A stretch of DNA of 10,182 bases from Pseudomonadota bacterium. GTDB taxonomy: Bacteria > Pseudomonadota > Gammaproteobacteria > Burkholderiales > Burkholderiaceae. How positions within the stretch are numbered: the first letter of the stretch is position 1; every line of letters begins with the position of its first letter. Shown piece after piece: positions 1-6,805 of this stretch. Under the pieces are notes generated by a model. It worked only from the letters and a program-made list of their open reading frames with translations, searched no databases and was not told the DNA's origin. Made by a program: the position numbers and the translations under genes. The stretch covers positions 1 through 10,182 of the forward strand of contig JAEZQX010000488.1 in NCBI GenBank assembly GCA_023441105.1, given 5' to 3'.

Positions 1-698
1 CGGATGCCGATCAGGATCAGGATCGGCACCATCAGCGCCCAGATGGCGATGCGGGTGCTGCGCAGCTGCTCGCGGAACGGCGCCCGCGGCTTCGCCTGGT
101 AGCCGCGGCGACGCGCGATCCAGGCGCAGATGACGACGTAGCCGAAGAACAGCATCAGGCCCGGCACGATGCCGGCCAGGAACAGCCTGGCGATCGAGAC
201 GTTGGCGATCACCGCGTAGACGATCATCGGGATCGACGGCGGCAGGATCGGCCCCAGCATGGCCCCGGCGGCGATCACCGCCGACGCGTAGGCGGGACGG
301 TAGCCGTCCTTCTTCATCGCCGGGATCAGCAGCGAGCCGGTGGCGGTCGCGTCGGCCACCGCCGAGCCGGAGATGCCGGCCATCACCAGGTTGGTCATCA
401 TCGACACCTGCGACAGGCTGCCGCGGAAGTGCCCGACCATCGCCGAGGCCCAGTCGATGAGGCGGCGGGTCAGGCCGCCATGGTTCATGATCTCGCCCGC
501 CAGCACGAACAGCGGCACGGCCACCAGCGCCGCACTGTCGACGCCCGACACCAGCGTGAGCGGCACCATCACCGGATCGACGCCGCCGCCGGCGTGCAGC
601 ATCATGCCCAGCAGCGCCGCCACGATCATCGAGAAGCCGACGTCGAGACCCGCGATCAGCAGGACGAAGAAGAGAACGGTACTAATCGCGATGATCAT
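1..698 (-). CDS. dctM: TRAP transporter large permease DctM (C-terminus beyond left edge)
   Basis: This is the large membrane subunit of a tripartite ATP-independent periplasmic (TRAP) transporter, the ion-driven channel component. The reading frame is open from an ATG at 698 to the window edge, giving 232 residues of a family that is usually about 425 long. Hydrophobic segments alternate from residue 2 onward. The motif AGISGSAVADATATGS at residues 107-122, followed by a basic KKDGY, is the typical DctM signature, and the GPILPPSIPMI stretch at 149-159 is also characteristic. The gene overlaps the end of dctQ by 17 nt, so it is probably translated by coupling. Family assignment is firm. The substrate is unknown and cannot be read from the permease. 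Confidence 0.93.
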   Translation of the reverse strand, partial: MIIAISTVLFFVLLIAGLDVGFSMIVAALLGMMLHAGGGVDPVMVPLTLVSGVDSAALVAVPLFVLAGEIMNHGGLTRRLIDWASAMVGHFRGSLSQVSMMTNLVMAGISGSAVADATATGSLLIPAMKKDGYRPAYASAVIAAGAMLGPILPPSIPMIVYAVIANVSIARLFLAGIVPGLMLFFGYVVICAWIARRRGYQAKPRAPFREQLRSTRIAIWALMVPILILIGI

Positions 699-1284
699 CG
701 TCTTCGATCGGAGGATCGATCTTGAGGCGGCGCCCGCTCAGGATGTCGGCGAAGCGGATGACCATGAAGACGGCCAGCAGGGTCATGCCGGCGAGGAGCG
801 CCGCGTACATGGTGTCGTAGTTGAGGGGGGTGCCCATGATCGCCTGGAAGGCGCCGATCTCCATCAGCCGCGCACCGACGATGACGAGGAACACCGACAC
901 GACCAGCATCACCAGGTCCAGCACCACCGCCACGCGCCGCCGCGTCGCCACGGACGCCAGGTGCCCCAGCAGCTCGATCCGGACGTTGATGCGGTTGCGG
1001 ATGCCGACCGCGATGCCGAGGAACGTCAGCCAGACCATGCCGATGCGGGCGAACTGGTCGTGCGCATCGAAGCTGGTCTTGAGGAAGTAGCGGTCCGCCA
1101 CCTGGCCGACGGTGAACACCAGCACCATGCCGAGCGCGACGACGATCCCGATCTTGACGATGCCATCGAGGATCCGGACGGCGGCGGCCAGTCCCGGGCT
1201 GGCCGATGCCTGCGCGTCCGCTGTTGCCTGGGCGCCCGCCGCCCGTCCGTGCGGCACCGGAGCCTCCGCCGGTAGCGAGCTCAC
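682..1284 (-). CDS. dctQ: TRAP transporter small permease DctQ
   Basis: This is the small four-helix membrane subunit that pairs with DctM in TRAP transporters. The 200-residue product has an Ala-rich polar N-terminus, then membrane segments near 42-62, 80-97, 117-139 and 157-178. An acidic tail (EDDDH) follows. The helix-2 region reads WLTFLGIAVGIRNR, with a loop rich in charged and Asn/Arg residues before LLGHL, as expected for DctQ. The start is a GTG that overlaps the dctP stop in the four bases GTGA, a classic sign of translational coupling. The N-terminal 35 residues are longer and less hydrophobic than usual, but no downstream ATG precedes helix 1. It sits between dctP and dctM in the standard gene order. 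Confidence 0.92.
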   Translation of the reverse strand: MSSLPAEAPVPHGRAAGAQATADAQASASPGLAAAVRILDGIVKIGIVVALGMVLVFTVGQVADRYFLKTSFDAHDQFARIGMVWLTFLGIAVGIRNRINVRIELLGHLASVATRRRVAVVLDLVMLVVSVFLVIVGARLMEIGAFQAIMGTPLNYDTMYAALLAGMTLLAVFMVIRFADILSGRRLKIDPPIEDDDHRD

Positions 1285-2282
1285 TTGCCTTCCTGCTCCT
1301 TGCGGATCCGATCCACCAGGCCGGCCGGCCAGAGCTTGCCGTCGAACTCCTTCTCGACGCCCTGCACCGCCTTGCGGAACGCCTCCTTGTCCGGCACCAC
1401 GTAGGTAACGCCGGCGTCCTTGAGCACCTGCACGCTGTCCTTGTCGAACTGCCGCGTCAGCTGCGTGGTCACCGCGCCGGCTTCCTTGGCCGCCCGCTTG
1501 AAGAGCTCGCGATCCGCCTCCGGCAGTCCCTTCCAGAAGCGCTCGGACACGAAGAATCCGACCAGCTCCTGCACGTGATCGGTAGCCGACCAGAACTTGG
1601 CCGCCTCATGGAACTTGGGCGGGATCGACAGGTCGAAGCCATTGTCCTGGCCATCCACCGTGCCGCGCGACAGCGCGTTGTAGATCTCCAGCATGCCCAG
1701 CGGCGTCACCTGCACGCCCAGCCGGTCGAAGGTCGCCTTGAGCATCGGCAGCGAAGGGATGCGCAGCCTCATGCCCTTGAGATCCTCGGGCTTCATGATC
1801 GGGCCCTTGGTGGTCTGGATGGCGCGCGGCGAGCGCTGTCCCCACGCCCCGAACACCCGGACGCCGGCGGTCTCGCCGATCTTGGAGTAGATGGCGTTGA
1901 ACTCGTCGTTGTTGAGGATGCGCTCGGCCCACTCCCCGTCCTTGAACAGGTAAGGCACGTAGATCACGTTCAGCGCCTCGCCACCGCGCACGAAGCTGAT
2001 GGAGGACAGGCCGAAATAGCCGAACTCCACGGTGCCGATCTGCATTGCCGACAGCAGCTGCGCGATGTCGCCGAGTTGCCCGTCGGTGTAGACGTTGACG
2101 ACGTAGCGTCCCTTGCTCTCGGTGTCGACGATCTCCTTGAACTTCAACAGCGCCTTGTGCCAGGGGCTGTTGGAGATGGCGATGGTCGTCATCTTCAGCG
2201 TCTTCGCCTGCGCCGCGGCCTGGCCCGTCCAGCCGACCGCGGCAGCCATCGCCAGGAGCCACACCACCATCAAGCGCTTCAT
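1281..2282 (-). CDS. dctP: TRAP transporter periplasmic solute-binding protein DctP
   Basis: This is the periplasmic binding protein of the TRAP system (DctP/TAXI-unrelated DctP family), which captures an organic anion, usually a carboxylate, and delivers it to DctQM. The 333-residue length is normal. A signal peptide is clear: positive MKR, a hydrophobic stretch to about residue 19, and a likely cleavage after AAAQA at residue 26. The conserved carboxylate-binding arginine is probably R174 in the motif GMRLRIP. The family motif EIYNALSRGTVDGQDN lies at 199-214. The start is fixed by an AGGAG ribosome site seven bases upstream. It is 91 nt downstream of the SMP-30-like gene and overlaps dctQ. 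The ligand is not predictable from sequence. C4-dicarboxylates, sugar acids, 2-oxo acids and sulfonates are all known for this family. Confidence 0.94.
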   Translation of the reverse strand: MKRLMVVWLLAMAAAVGWTGQAAAQAKTLKMTTIAISNSPWHKALLKFKEIVDTESKGRYVVNVYTDGQLGDIAQLLSAMQIGTVEFGYFGLSSISFVRGGEALNVIYVPYLFKDGEWAERILNNDEFNAIYSKIGETAGVRVFGAWGQRSPRAIQTTKGPIMKPEDLKGMRLRIPSLPMLKATFDRLGVQVTPLGMLEIYNALSRGTVDGQDNGFDLSIPPKFHEAAKFWSATDHVQELVGFFVSERFWKGLPEADRELFKRAAKEAGAVTTQLTRQFDKDSVQVLKDAGVTYVVPDKEAFRKAVQGVEKEFDGKLWPAGLVDRIRKEQEGK

Positions 2283-2289
2283 TGCCCGT

Positions 2290-2294
2290 CTCCT
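2290..2294 (-). promoter_or_regulatory. Ribosome binding site of dctP
   Basis: AGGAG on the minus strand lies seven bases before the ATG at 2282. It gives dctP its own strong initiation signal, whereas dctQ and dctM rely on overlap with the gene before them. Confidence 0.8.
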
Positions 2295-2351
2295 ACTCCA
2301 TCAAGTTTGCCGCGGATTCGCGGATCGTGCCGCTCGCGCGGCGCTGTCTCC

Positions 2352-2374
2352 AGCCGGCCTCGACAAGGCCGGCT
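2352..2374 (-). terminator. Stem-loop at the stop codon of the SMP-30-like gene
   Basis: AGCCGGCCT (2352-2360) and AGGCCGGCT (2366-2374) are perfect complements separated by five bases, giving a 9-bp, very GC-rich hairpin. On the minus strand it begins exactly at the TGA stop of the SMP-30-like gene. No run of T follows, so it is not a standard intrinsic terminator. It may act as a partial terminator, as a 3'-end stabiliser, or as a processing site that allows dctP to be expressed at a different level from the upstream gene. Confidence 0.35.
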
Positions 2375-3333
2375 CAGAATTCCCATTGCACCGGCTTGGC
2401 GCCGGCGATCGGCGACCTGAATGTCGCGATCCGCCGGCCGAACAACGAGCCAAGATAGACCGTCTTCAGGTCCGGACCGCCGAAACCGATGCCGGACAGG
2501 TTGCCGAGCCGACGCTTGCCGCCGGAATCGAGATGGTCGCGCCGGTTGTAGGTGCCGTTCTGGAAAGCCGCCTCGCAGACCTCGAGGTGGTCCGGATCGA
2601 CATCCTCGATGATCACATGCTGCGTTCCGTCGGGTGCCGCCCGTATCACGCGGTTGCTGACGACGCTGACGATCCAGATGCCGCCCTCGGCATCGAAGGC
2701 GAAGCCGTCGGGCCAGGTACCGGCGCCGTACTGCGCGAACACTTCACGCTTGCCCAGCGAGCCGGCCGGTCCGATCCGGAAGCGGCTGGTGCAGCGGGCG
2801 ATGGTCTCGTTCACGTAGAGCCACTGCCCGGTCGGATCGACGATCGCTTCATTGGTGAAGCCGATGCCCTCGGCGACGACCCGCGCACCCGCGTCATCGA
2901 TCAGGATGATGTAGCCGTCCGCATGGCCCTTGCGCATCGACTGCTCGCGGGGTACCAGCCGGGTGCTGACGGAAACCCAGGTACGGCCCTGCGCGTCGAT
3001 GCCGACGAAATTGGTCGGCTCCAGCGGACGCCCGTCGATCTCCATCAGCCGCGGCGTCAGCGAACCGTCCCGGCTCATGTGCCAGACGCCGCCGTTGCCG
3101 AGATCGGCGATCAGGAAGCTGCGATCGGGCAGCAGCGCAAAGCCGTTCGGCAGGAAACCCGCCGGCGCGTTCTTGGCGAGGATCAGCTCGGTCCTGCCGT
3201 CGGCCCGGACCACGCTGATGCCGCCGCGCTTGTCGGGCATGAAGATGTCCCCGGACCGCGTCGCCAGGACGGTTTCCGGCCGCTCGAGTTGCTCGCCGAC
3301 AAACTCGAGATCCTCCACTGCAAGGCTCAACAT
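2374..3333 (-). CDS. SMP-30/gluconolactonase/LRE family protein (lactonase-like)
   Basis: This six-bladed beta-propeller protein belongs to the SMP-30/gluconolactonase family, whose members hydrolyse sugar-acid or other lactones using a divalent metal. The chosen ATG at 3333 gives 319 residues, normal for the family. It has a GGAGGAG ribosome site directly upstream, although the frame stays open to 3462. Expected metal ligands can be seen as E20 (RPETV), N108 (PTNFVGID), N161 (FTNEAIVDP) and D209 (WPDGFAFD). Repeated blade motifs such as DAQGRTWVS and DAEGGIWIV support the fold. No signal peptide is apparent, so it should be cytoplasmic. It heads the TRAP operon, suggesting that the imported compound or its metabolite forms a lactone. 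The substrate is not known, and other SMP-30-like proteins have unrelated or unproven activities. Confidence 0.85.
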   Translation of the reverse strand: MLSLAVEDLEFVGEQLERPETVLATRSGDIFMPDKRGGISVVRADGRTELILAKNAPAGFLPNGFALLPDRSFLIADLGNGGVWHMSRDGSLTPRLMEIDGRPLEPTNFVGIDAQGRTWVSVSTRLVPREQSMRKGHADGYIILIDDAGARVVAEGIGFTNEAIVDPTGQWLYVNETIARCTSRFRIGPAGSLGKREVFAQYGAGTWPDGFAFDAEGGIWIVSVVSNRVIRAAPDGTQHVIIEDVDPDHLEVCEAAFQNGTYNRRDHLDSGGKRRLGNLSGIGFGGPDLKTVYLGSLFGRRIATFRSPIAGAKPVQWEF

Positions 3334-3335
3334 CG

Positions 3336-3342
3336 CTCCTCC
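3336..3342 (-). promoter_or_regulatory. Ribosome binding site choosing the SMP-30-like start
   Basis: GGAGGAG on the minus strand lies just before the ATG at 3333, with four bases between its GGAGG core and the start. It selects this start over the longer open frame reaching 3462, whose first 43 codons show no family similarity. Confidence 0.7.
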
Positions 3343-3483
3343 GATCCGTTCGTTTCCGTCCGCGGGCGACGCGCTGTCTCGCGCATCGTCGCCGCATCGG
3401 CTGCCGGCTGGGCCGGACATTCGAAAGGACGGTATGGTTCCTCGGGTCGGGTCGCGCAGCAAGCACTAATTTAGAATGGGGAC

Positions 3484-3500
3484 CATCTCGAAACGAGATG
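3484..3500. promoter_or_regulatory. Candidate LysR-type regulator binding site (perfect dyad)
   Basis: CATCTCG-AAA-CGAGATG is a perfect inverted repeat with 7-bp arms. It contains both the T-N11-A pattern (T3486, A3498) and the more specific ATC-N9-GAT form seen in LysR-family boxes. It lies 17 bp before the preferred regulator start at 3518 and about 150 bp before the divergent SMP-30-like gene. That is the usual arrangement for a LysR protein controlling itself and its divergent target operon. Function is inferred from pattern and position. Confidence 0.6.
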
Positions 3501-3517
3501 TCTCCACGGCCTGCCGC

Positions 3518-4450
3518 ATGCGCAACATCAACTTCACTTCGGCACTCCTGTTCCTCGCCGTCGTCGAGGAAGGCAGCATCGCCAAGGCGGCGAAGCGCGA
3601 GCATATCGTCGCATCGGCGGTCAGCAAGCGGCTGGCGGACCTGGAGGAGCTGTTCGGCGTCGCGCTGGTCGAACGGGGTCGCCGCGGGGTGCGGCCGACG
3701 CCGGCCGGCGAAGCGCTGGCCCATCACGCGCGGATGATCCAGCAGGCGATCGACCGGATGCAGGCGGAGATGGTCGACTACATCGAAGGGGTGCGCGGCC
3801 ACATCCGGGTGCGCGCCAGCTCCTCCGCCCTGTCGGCCGGGCTGACGGTCGACCTGCAGGAATTCACCCGCGCCAACCGCCACGTGCGCATCGACCTCGA
3901 GGAACAGGAGACGCCGGTCGTGTTCCGCGACGTCGCCGAAGGCCGGGCGGACGTCGGCGTCGCCCCGTACTTCACCAGCCAGGAGGGGCTGCAGCTGTTT
4001 CCCTACCGCAGCTACGACCTGTGCGTCGTCGTGCCGCTCGGTCACGAGCTGGCCGCGCGGGCATCGCTCACCTACGCTGAGACGCTCAACTACGACCAGG
4101 TCGACCCCGGCAGGACGTCGGCCCTCGCCCAGTTGCTGGACAGCGCGGCGCGCCAATTCCCGGTCGCCAAGCACACCCGGATCCGGGTCCACGGCTTCGA
4201 TGCCAGCTGCCGCATGATCGCCAGCGGCCTGGGCATCGGCGTGGTGCCGGCCTTCATGGAGCACTCCCACGCCCGGATCTACAACCTTGCCTTCATCCCG
4301 CTGGCCGAGGAATGGGCGCATCTCGAGATCCGCATCGTGGTGCGGGACCTGCAGACGCTGCCGAGCGCGGCGAAGACCTTCGTCGAGCACCTGAGGCGTT
4401 CCGCCCGATCCCCTCCGGCACCAGGCGGCGACGACGTCACCGCGGGGTAG
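3518..4450 (+). CDS. LysR-family transcriptional regulator
   Basis: This is a LysR-type DNA-binding regulator of 310 residues, a normal length. The N-terminal winged helix-turn-helix covers roughly residues 8-66. Typical family positions are FLAVVEEGSIAKAAK, then SAVSKRLADLEELFGVALVERGRRG, and PTPAGEAL. The remaining part, about 92-300, is the periplasmic-binding-protein-like effector domain, ending with the family pattern SGLGIGVVP near residue 240. The ATG at 3518 is preferred over the ATG at 3476. It gives the usual short lead-in before the HTH and leaves the dyad at 3484-3500 upstream of the gene. Neither start has a clear ribosome site. It is divergent from the SMP-30/TRAP operon, which it probably controls in response to a substrate of that operon. 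Confidence 0.93.
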   Translation: MRNINFTSALLFLAVVEEGSIAKAAKREHIVASAVSKRLADLEELFGVALVERGRRGVRPTPAGEALAHHARMIQQAIDRMQAEMVDYIEGVRGHIRVRASSSALSAGLTVDLQEFTRANRHVRIDLEEQETPVVFRDVAEGRADVGVAPYFTSQEGLQLFPYRSYDLCVVVPLGHELAARASLTYAETLNYDQVDPGRTSALAQLLDSAARQFPVAKHTRIRVHGFDASCRMIASGLGIGVVPAFMEHSHARIYNLAFIPLAEEWAHLEIRIVVRDLQTLPSAAKTFVEHLRRSARSPPAPGGDDVTAG

Positions 4451-4459
4451 CCGCCATCC

Positions 4460-4819
4460 CTACTCTTGCGGCGGTACCTTGGCCTTGAGGATGACGTCGT
4501 TCCACTTCGCGATCTCGGCCGCGACGAACTTCTCGAGGTCCGCGCCGCGGCGCGTGCGCGGTGCGACCCCAAGGTCCTGGAGCTTGGCCAAGGTCGCCGG
4601 CTTGGCGAGCACTTCGGCCATCGACCTGTCCAGCGCCTCGACCATGGACGGCGGCGTCCCCTTGGGCGCGAACAGCGCGATCCAGGCCGTCACTTCGAAC
4701 CCGGGCAAGGCTTCGGCCACCGCCGGGACGCCCTGCAGGGAGTCGACTCGCTCGAGCGCAGTCACCCCCAGCGCGCGGAGCTTGCCCGCCTGTACCAGCG
4801 GCTGCGACGAGGGCAGACC
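4460..4819 (-). pseudogene. C-terminal remnant of a Bug/TctC periplasmic solute-binding protein
   Basis: The frame encodes the last third, about 118-120 residues, of a Bug-family (tripartite tricarboxylate transporter TctC-like) binding protein. The match starts at LPSSQPLVQAGKLRALGVT and continues through VPAVAEALPGFEV, ALFAPKGTPPSMV and the C-terminal FVAAEIAKWNDVI. Complete members are about 320 residues with a signal peptide. Here the signal peptide, the first domain and most of the ligand pocket are absent. Similarity stops near 4819, only about 30 bases before the xsc stop codon at 4850-4852, which is in the same frame. A GTG at 4765 could start a 101-residue peptide, but it would not fold into a binding protein or be exported. 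It ends nine bases from the convergent LysR gene. I read it as a deletion scar. Confidence 0.82.
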
Positions 4820-4849
4820 TCTCCCCGGCTCATTCGTCGGGCAGTGGGA

Positions 4850-6637
4850 TCAGCGGTAGTCCTTGTACTTTGCCAGGTGCCGCACCGGCTTGCTGAGCGC
4901 GTCGCGGCGGAACGGATCGCCCAGTTCCTTGGTCACCATCATCTCGAGCACCGTGGTCTTGCCCTCGGACTGGTTCTTCACCGACTGCGCGAGCGCCGCA
5001 CCGACGTCCGACAGCTTGTCCACGGTGATGCCTTCGCAGCCGAACGCCCGGGCGACGCCCGCCCAGCTGGGATTGTCCAGCTCGACCCCCTGGTAGCGCT
5101 GCGAGTAGAAGTCGACGTGGTTCTTCTTCTCGGCGCCCCACTGCCCGTTGTTGAAGAGCACGACCGTCACGCCGATCTTCTCGCGCATGCAGGTGAGCAG
5201 CTCGTTGAAGCTGATGCCCCAGGCGCCGTCGCCGACATAGGCGATTGCCGGCCGGTCGGGTGCGGCCACCTTGGCGCCGCAGATCACCGGAAAGGCATAG
5301 CCGCAGTTGCCGAAGCTCATCGCCGCGAACATCGAGCGCGGTTCGTCGAAACGCAGGTAGCTGTTGCTGACCGAGCAGATGTTGCCGATGTCGGTCGACA
5401 CCATCGCCCGCTTGGGCATCGCCTTCTCCAGCTCGCGCAGCATCTGGCGCGGATGCATGTGGCTGCTCGACTGGCTGATCTCCACCGAATACGGATCGGT
5501 TTCATGCGTCCACTGGTCGAGCTCCTTCTCCCAGGCCGCCTTCTCCGCCTTGATGGTGCCGTCGCGCTGGTCGCGGTTCTGCTGGCAGGCGAGTGTCTTG
5601 CCCTTGAGCCGGGCCAGCAGCGCCGACGACGCGGCCGCGGCATCGGCATGGATGCCCACCGAGATCGGCTTCACCAGCCCGAGCATCCTGGCGTCGGCGT
5701 CGATCTGGATGATCCTGGCATTGGCGGGCCAGTAGGTGAGGCCATGTTGCGGCAAGGTGCCGAAGGGCCCGAGACGGGTGCCCAGCGCCAGCACGACGTC
5801 GGCCTGCGCGATCAGCTTCATCGCCGCCTTCGAACCCTGGTAGCCGAGCGGGCCGCACCACAGCGGATGGGTTGCCGGGAAGGCATCGTTGTGCAGGTAG
5901 CTGCAGGCCACCGGCGCATGCAGCAGCTCGGCCAGCTCCACCGCCTGGGCCGAGGCGCCGGCCATGATCACGCCACCGCCGGCCAGGATCACCGGGAAAC
6001 GGGCCTCCGCGAGCAGCTTGGCCGCCTCGTCGAGCGCCTTCTCGTCGCCGGGCCCGCGGCCGAGCCGGATCGGCCTGGGGATCTCGGTCTCGCTCTCGCC
6101 GTAGAAGAAGTCGCGCGGGATATTGATCTGGGCCGGCCCCATCTCGAGCAGCGCCCGGTCGAAGGCGCGGCTGGTCAGCTCCGCCATGCGGTTGGGATGC
6201 ATGACGTGCGACTGGTGCTTGGTGATCTTGGAGAAGATCGGCAGCTGCTCGGTCTCCTGGAAGCCGCCGAGGCCGATCGTCATCGAGCCGGTCTCCGGCG
6301 TGATGAAGACCACCGGCGAATGCGCCCAGTAGGCGGCAGCGACGCCGGTCACGAAGTTGGTGATGCCGGGGCCGTTCTGCGCAATGCAGACGCCGTGGCG
6401 GCCCGATACGCGGGAATAGCCGTCTGCCATGTGGGCAGCGCCCTGCTCGTGCGCCACCGGAATGAAGCGGATCCCCGCAGCCGGGAAGATGTCGAGCGCG
6501 TCCATGAATGCCGAGCCGACGATGCCGAAGACGTCGGTGACCCCCTGGGCCACCAGCGTCTCCACGAACGCCTCGGACGGCGTCATCTTCACCTTGCCTT
6601 GCACGACGGTACGCTGGGGCTGCTTCATGTCAGTCAT
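4850..6637 (-). CDS. xsc: Sulfoacetaldehyde acetyltransferase (Xsc-like, ThDP-dependent)
   Basis: This is a thiamine diphosphate enzyme of the acetolactate synthase superfamily. Xsc converts sulfoacetaldehyde and phosphate to acetyl phosphate and sulfite in the cytoplasm, the shared step of taurine, isethionate and sulfoacetate breakdown. The 595 residues match the family length. The ThDP-activating glutamate is E64 (VAHEQGAAHMADGYSR), followed by AQNGPGITNFVT. The cofactor motif runs from GDG at 469-471 to NN at 496-497. Xsc-like features are HNDAFPATHPLWCGPLGY, QWGAEKKN at 499-506, and the tail ELGDPFRRDALSKPV. The ATG at 6637 is chosen because AAAGGAG lies seven bases upstream. It is divergent from an IclR regulator and a SoeA-like gene, which suits a sulfite producer. 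A generic acetolactate-synthase-like enzyme is the alternative, and the tail and QWGAEKKN motif argue against it. Confidence 0.85.
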   Translation of the reverse strand: MTDMKQPQRTVVQGKVKMTPSEAFVETLVAQGVTDVFGIVGSAFMDALDIFPAAGIRFIPVAHEQGAAHMADGYSRVSGRHGVCIAQNGPGITNFVTGVAAAYWAHSPVVFITPETGSMTIGLGGFQETEQLPIFSKITKHQSHVMHPNRMAELTSRAFDRALLEMGPAQINIPRDFFYGESETEIPRPIRLGRGPGDEKALDEAAKLLAEARFPVILAGGGVIMAGASAQAVELAELLHAPVACSYLHNDAFPATHPLWCGPLGYQGSKAAMKLIAQADVVLALGTRLGPFGTLPQHGLTYWPANARIIQIDADARMLGLVKPISVGIHADAAAASSALLARLKGKTLACQQNRDQRDGTIKAEKAAWEKELDQWTHETDPYSVEISQSSSHMHPRQMLRELEKAMPKRAMVSTDIGNICSVSNSYLRFDEPRSMFAAMSFGNCGYAFPVICGAKVAAPDRPAIAYVGDGAWGISFNELLTCMREKIGVTVVLFNNGQWGAEKKNHVDFYSQRYQGVELDNPSWAGVARAFGCEGITVDKLSDVGAALAQSVKNQSEGKTTVLEMMVTKELGDPFRRDALSKPVRHLAKYKDYR

Positions 6638-6644
6638 CGGAGAA

Positions 6645-6651
6645 CTCCTTT
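6645..6651 (-). promoter_or_regulatory. Ribosome binding site choosing the xsc start
   Basis: AAAGGAG on the minus strand lies seven bases before the ATG at 6637. It decides this start over the in-frame ATG at 6685, which has no such site. Confidence 0.8.
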
Positions 6652-6749
6652 GGGAGGCCGGCCGCAGGACGTAGCGGCGGATCATTGAACGAGACGGAAA
6701 ATCTCAATGTCGCTAAGTTATTCCAAGCCCGCCGCCGCCACAAGCCCTT

Positions 6750-6770
6750 TTGTTCCGTTTAATGGAACAA
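6750..6770. promoter_or_regulatory. Candidate IclR-family operator
   Basis: TTGTTCC (6750-6756) and GGAACAA (6764-6770) are perfect inverted arms around the seven bases GTTTAAT. Nine of ten base pairs in the 21-bp dyad are complementary. IclR-family proteins bind AT-centred palindromes of about this size, often with GGAA/TTCC half-sites. The site lies about 110 bp before xsc and 42 bp before iclR, in their shared gap. It could therefore control both directions. Binding is inferred. Confidence 0.6.
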
Positions 6771-6775
6771 TTCGA

Positions 6776-6805
6776 TTGCTTTTTCGGGCCAACCCCGACT
6801 AAGCT
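6776..6805 (+). promoter_or_regulatory. Possible iclR promoter
   Basis: TTGCTT (6776-6781) and TAAGCT (6800-6805) are separated by 18 bases and resemble sigma-70 -35 and -10 elements. If used, transcription would begin almost at the iclR ATG at 6813, giving a leaderless message. That would fit the lack of a ribosome site there. Both hexamers are imperfect, so the call is weak. Confidence 0.25.

Noticed and set aside
340..1275. A 311-codon plus-strand frame over dctQ and dctM
   Set aside because: Antisense to two clear membrane proteins. The His/Asp/Arg-rich translation is typical of a shadow frame.
3334..3462. N-terminal extension of the SMP-30-like protein from the upstream start at 3462
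   Set aside because: The extra 43 residues have no family similarity, and the strong GGAGGAG site at 3336-3342 points to the ATG at 3333.
2894..4390. A 498-codon minus-strand frame crossing the LysR gene and the SMP-30-like gene
   Set aside because: It runs antisense through the LysR gene and out of frame through the SMP-30-like gene, so it conflicts with two well-supported proteins. Its translation shows no domain.
4451..4475. Weak inverted repeat (GCCGC ... GCGGC) between the convergent LysR gene and the Bug remnant, considered as a terminator
   Set aside because: Only about five base pairs with a loop of roughly a dozen bases and no T-run. Such matches are common by chance in GC-rich DNA.
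4466..6688. A 740-codon open frame on the plus strand opposite xsc
   Set aside because: Same composition artefact. It has no family motifs, and it spans the Bug remnant and xsc, which both have clear protein similarity on the other strand.
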